From assembly GCA_031277445.1 (NCBI GenBank), contig JAITMH010000125.1, forward strand, positions 1 through 8,055: a stretch of DNA of 8,055 nt, written 5' to 3'. The DNA comes from Burkholderiales bacterium (GTDB taxonomy: Bacteria > Pseudomonadota > Gammaproteobacteria > Burkholderiales > Casimicrobiaceae). Below are positions 5,652 through 8,055 of this stretch, piece after piece; position 1 is the first letter of the stretch, and each line of letters begins with the position of its first letter. The position numbers were made by a program, and so were the translations under genes. A model generated the notes under the pieces. That model saw only the letters and a list, made by a program, of their open reading frames with translations. It ran no database searches and had not been told where the DNA came from.

Positions 5652-6230
5652 TTAGGACTTTTCACGATCAGAACCGGTATCTGATGCCTGATGCCTGATT
5701 CCTGATTCCTGGTCTTCATAGACCGCGTACTTACGCTGCCGCACACCGTCAGCAAGCAACAAAACAGCGCCGACAACAATCGCGCTGTCCGCAATGTTAA
5801 ACGCCGGATAAGACCATTGCTGATAATGAAACAATAAAAAGTCGATCACTCGGCCATACGCGATTCTGTCCCACAGATTGCCAATCGCGCCGCCGATAAT
5901 CAATACCAATCCCAGACTGAACAAGCGGCTGCCGCCACGCAACAGCAACCACGAGAACACCAGGCAGGCCACAATACTGATCACGATAAAAAATGGCCGT
6001 TGCCAACCGCCTGCACCCGCCAGAAAGCTGAACGCCGCGCCGGTATTAAACGTCAAAATAAAACTGAAAAACGAAGTCACCGGTCGCACTTCGCCGCTGT
6101 AAAACGTTTCATACACCAGCAACTTGGTTACGCGATCAAGCACAATCACCAGCGCACTGACCAGCAACCACACGCTCTTGCGCCATTCGTAATGCGCATC
6201 TTTGCTCCAGGGCGCAATTTTCTTAGGCAT
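5652..6230 (-). CDS. lspA: Lipoprotein signal peptidase (signal peptidase II)
   Basis: Inner-membrane aspartyl protease that cleaves the signal peptide of diacylglyceryl-modified prolipoproteins. It is 192 residues long with four TM helices (about 20-39, 66-72 into 79-97, 103-120 and 144-162). Family motifs are DRVTK (32-36), [11 protein letters not shown] (60-70), [11 protein letters not shown] (113-123), the catalytic GRVIDF with D130, and FNIADSAI with D148; both aspartates are present. ATG 6230 overlaps the ileS stop by 8 nt (ATGCCTAA), implying coupled translation, and gives the expected N-terminus; the longer open frame to 6338 lies within ileS. The tail after about residue 172 is abnormal: residues 174-183 ([10 protein letters not shown]) are encoded by a 7-bp tandem repeat at 5681-5712. 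The protein is therefore about 20 residues longer than usual. The catalytic core is intact, so it is probably functional. Confidence 0.96.
   Translation of the reverse strand: MPKKIAPWSKDAHYEWRKSVWLLVSALVIVLDRVTKLLVYETFYSGEVRPVTSFFSFILTFNTGAAFSFLAGAGGWQRPFFIVISIVACLVFSWLLLRGGSRLFSLGLVLIIGGAIGNLWDRIAYGRVIDFLLFHYQQWSYPAFNIADSAIVVGAVLLLADGVRQRKYAVYEDQESGIRHQASDTGSDREKS
5681..5712. repeat. 7-bp tandem repeat (CTGATNC, four copies plus part) inside lspA 3' end
   Basis: CTGATGC, CTGATGC, CTGATTC, CTGATTC, then CTGG. Because 7 is not a multiple of 3, the array cycles through all three frames and encodes [10 protein letters not shown] in LspA. Copy number change would shift the frame after residue 174 of LspA, but only the dispensable tail would change. 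The same CTGATNC unit occurs twice at 1674-1687. Confidence 0.85.
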
Positions 6231-8055
6231 GTTGACGCGCCTCGCCTTCGCCGAACAGATTGTCAACACAGCGCCCGCACAGCGTCGGATGCGCCGGATC
6301 ACGACCGACATCGTGTCGCCAGTGCCAGCAACGTTCACATTTGACCCCGGTCGATGGCGTCACCGCAATGTGCAAAGCTTCGCCCTTGACGATACGGGCG
6401 GCAGACGTGATCAACACAAAACGCAAGTCATCGCCAAGCGTTTCTAACAATTCATAATCATCCGCCGCCAGTGTCAACACCACTTCCGCCTGCAACGACG
6501 AACCGATGCCGCCCGCTTCGCGCAGGTTTTCCAACTCCTTCAACACCAGTGCGCGCACGGCAAGAAGGCGCTGCCATTTTTCCAGCAAACGCGGCGCTTC
6601 CGCAACATCGGGGAACGCATCTTCCCAGCAACGCACGAACACCGTCGAATCTTCAGGATGCACAATACGCCAGGCTTCTTCCGCCGTAAACGATAAGATT
6701 GGCGCGATCAACCTCAACACCAGATCGCGGATGTGATAAAGCGCCGTTTGCGCCGAACGCCGCGCCCGGCTTGTTTTTCCGGTGGTGTAAAGCCGGTCTT
6801 TCAACACGTCAAGATAAAACCCGCCCAGCTCTTCCGAACAATACGTCTGCACTTTCTGTACGAGCGAATGAAATTCGTACTGCTCGTAATCTTCGCGTAT
6901 GCTCGCCAGCAACGCGCCCGCCTTCGCCAACGCATAGCGATCCATCTCAAACATTTCATTGAGCGGCACGGCATCACGGGCAAAATCGAAATCGGAGGTG
7001 TTGCCCATCAGAAAACACAGCGTGTTGCGGATGCGGCGGTAGCTTTCGACCACGCGCTTCAAAATTTCATCTGAAATCGACAATTCGCCCGAATAATCGG
7101 TTGACGCCGCCCACAGACGCAGAATTTCCGCACCCAGCGTGTCGCCAACTTTTTGTGGCGGCACCGTATTACCGAGAGCCTTCGACATTTTGCGGCCATT
7201 GCCATCGACCGTAAAACCATGCGTCAATATGTTTTTGTACGGCGGCACACCATTGAGCATCGACGACACCAGAAGCGACGAATGAAACCAGCCACGGTGC
7301 TGATCGGAACCTTCGAGATACAAGTCTGCCGGAAAGCGCGTTTTCGCGCCGTGCGAACCCAGCCCATTCGGGCCACCCAACACCGTCTGGTGCGTTGAAC
7401 CGGAATCGAACCAGACATCAAGCGTGTCGGTCAACTTGCGGTACTGCTTTTCATCGACGCCGAAATCAGCAGCCGTCGCTTCGTACCAGGACTCAATACC
7501 GCTCTGCTCAATCTTCTTCGCCGCTTTTTCAAGCAACGCCAACGAATCGGGATGCAATTCGTCGGTTTGCCTATCGACAAAAAACGGAAGCGGCACGCCC
7601 CACTGACGCTGCCGCGACAAGGTCCAGTCAGGCCGGTTGGCAATCATCGCCTGCAAACGCGCCTTCCCCCAGTCCGGATAAAACCGCGTCACCTCAATGC
7701 CCGCAAGCGCTGTTTCGCGCAATGTTTTTTTCGGTTTCACTCCCTGAAAACCGGGAACATCGTCCATACCGGCGAACCATTGTTGCGTTGCCCGATAAAC
7801 AATCGGCGACTTGTGACGCCAGCAGTGCATATAGCTGTGCGTGATTTTTTCAGTGTGCAACAACGCGCCGACTTCACGCAGCTTCTCGACGATTTTCGGA
7901 TTGGCGTCCCAGATCGACAGCCCGCCAAAAAACAGAAGCGACTCATGAAACTTTCCATCGCCTTGCACCGGATTGAGAATTGCCTCGTCCTTCATGCCGT
8001 ACTTTCGGCAACTCTGGAAATCGTCGATACCATAGGCAGGCGAACTGTGAACAAT
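6223..8055 (-). CDS. ileS: Isoleucyl-tRNA synthetase, C-terminal two-thirds (5' end outside window)
   Basis: Class I aminoacyl-tRNA synthetase that charges tRNA-Ile in the cytoplasm and edits mischarged valine. The frame is open to the window edge: before the internal ATG at 7995 it continues as [13 protein letters not shown], part of the CP1 editing domain, so 610 residues are visible and the HIGH motif lies outside. Seen in order are [72 protein letters not shown], the KMSKS-loop variant [11 protein letters not shown] (KMSK at fragment residues 289-292), the anticodon-binding helical region, and a C-terminal zinc finger with Cys at 573, 576, 593 and 596 (CERC...CGRC). It ends EGEARQHA with TAA and overlaps the lspA start by 8 nt. 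All visible conserved parts are intact. Confidence 0.98.
   Translation of the reverse strand: MVHSSPAYGIDDFQSCRKYGMKDEAILNPVQGDGKFHESLLFFGGLSIWDANPKIVEKLREVGALLHTEKITHSYMHCWRHKSPIVYRATQQWFAGMDDVPGFQGVKPKKTLRETALAGIEVTRFYPDWGKARLQAMIANRPDWTLSRQRQWGVPLPFFVDRQTDELHPDSLALLEKAAKKIEQSGIESWYEATAADFGVDEKQYRKLTDTLDVWFDSGSTHQTVLGGPNGLGSHGAKTRFPADLYLEGSDQHRGWFHSSLLVSSMLNGVPPYKNILTHGFTVDGNGRKMSKALGNTVPPQKVGDTLGAEILRLWAASTDYSGELSISDEILKRVVESYRRIRNTLCFLMGNTSDFDFARDAVPLNEMFEMDRYALAKAGALLASIREDYEQYEFHSLVQKVQTYCSEELGGFYLDVLKDRLYTTGKTSRARRSAQTALYHIRDLVLRLIAPILSFTAEEAWRIVHPEDSTVFVRCWEDAFPDVAEAPRLLEKWQRLLAVRALVLKELENLREAGGIGSSLQAEVVLTLAADDYELLETLGDDLRFVLITSAARIVKGEALHIAVTPSTGVKCERCWHWRHDVGRDPAHPTLCGRCVDNLFGEGEARQHA

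Noticed and set aside
5432..5794. 120-codon minus-strand frame between lspA and ispH
   Set aside because: It consists of the 7-bp repeat, the inverted-repeat arms (SREGAKARR-type peptide) and lspA in another frame; this is a well-known kind of repeat-derived false gene.

Overview
The window looks like ordinary chromosome of a Pseudomonadota bacterium, most likely a betaproteobacterium. The pepN, ileS, lspA and ispH products all look proteobacterial. The IleS stretch [11 protein letters not shown] is, from memory, closer to betaproteobacterial enzymes than to E. coli IleS; that placement is inference. Codon use is GC-rich almost throughout. The exception is about 1000-1500, which is clearly AT-rich.

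Layout: (1) The 3' end of pepN (aminopeptidase N) lies on the + strand at 1-738. (2) A junction of about 950 bp (739-1687) holds no conserved gene. It contains two REP-like hairpins flanking a fragment that reads as Rhs/YD repeat on the minus strand, then an AT-rich minus-strand cassette of two small reading frames (a probably frameshifted Gly-rich frame and an intact two-TM protein), then a perfect 10-bp inverted repeat. (3) A long minus-strand gene run fills 1688-8055. In transcription order it is ileS (5' end outside the window), lspA, ispH, an NfeD-like gene, a QmcA-like SPFH gene and an MHS-family MFS transporter. Gaps are -8, 222, 55, 36 and 12 bp, so one operon, or two separated at the 222-bp lspA-ispH gap, is likely.

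Roles: IleS charges tRNA-Ile. LspA is the lipoprotein signal peptidase. IspH performs the last step of the MEP isoprenoid pathway. NfeD and QmcA form a membrane SPFH/NfeD pair. The transporter carries an unidentified metabolite. pepN converges on this operon, so the 739-1687 stretch is a tail-to-tail junction where repeats and foreign DNA can accumulate without breaking genes.

The most unusual features are small. They are a 29-bp perfect inverted repeat bounding a 148-bp MITE-like element between lspA and ispH; a 7-bp tandem repeat (CTGATNC) that encodes part of the LspA C-terminal tail and recurs directly against the stop codon of the transporter gene; the Rhs remnant between hairpins; and the AT-rich two-gene cassette. 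I found no CRISPR array, RNA gene, transposase or recognisable defence system.
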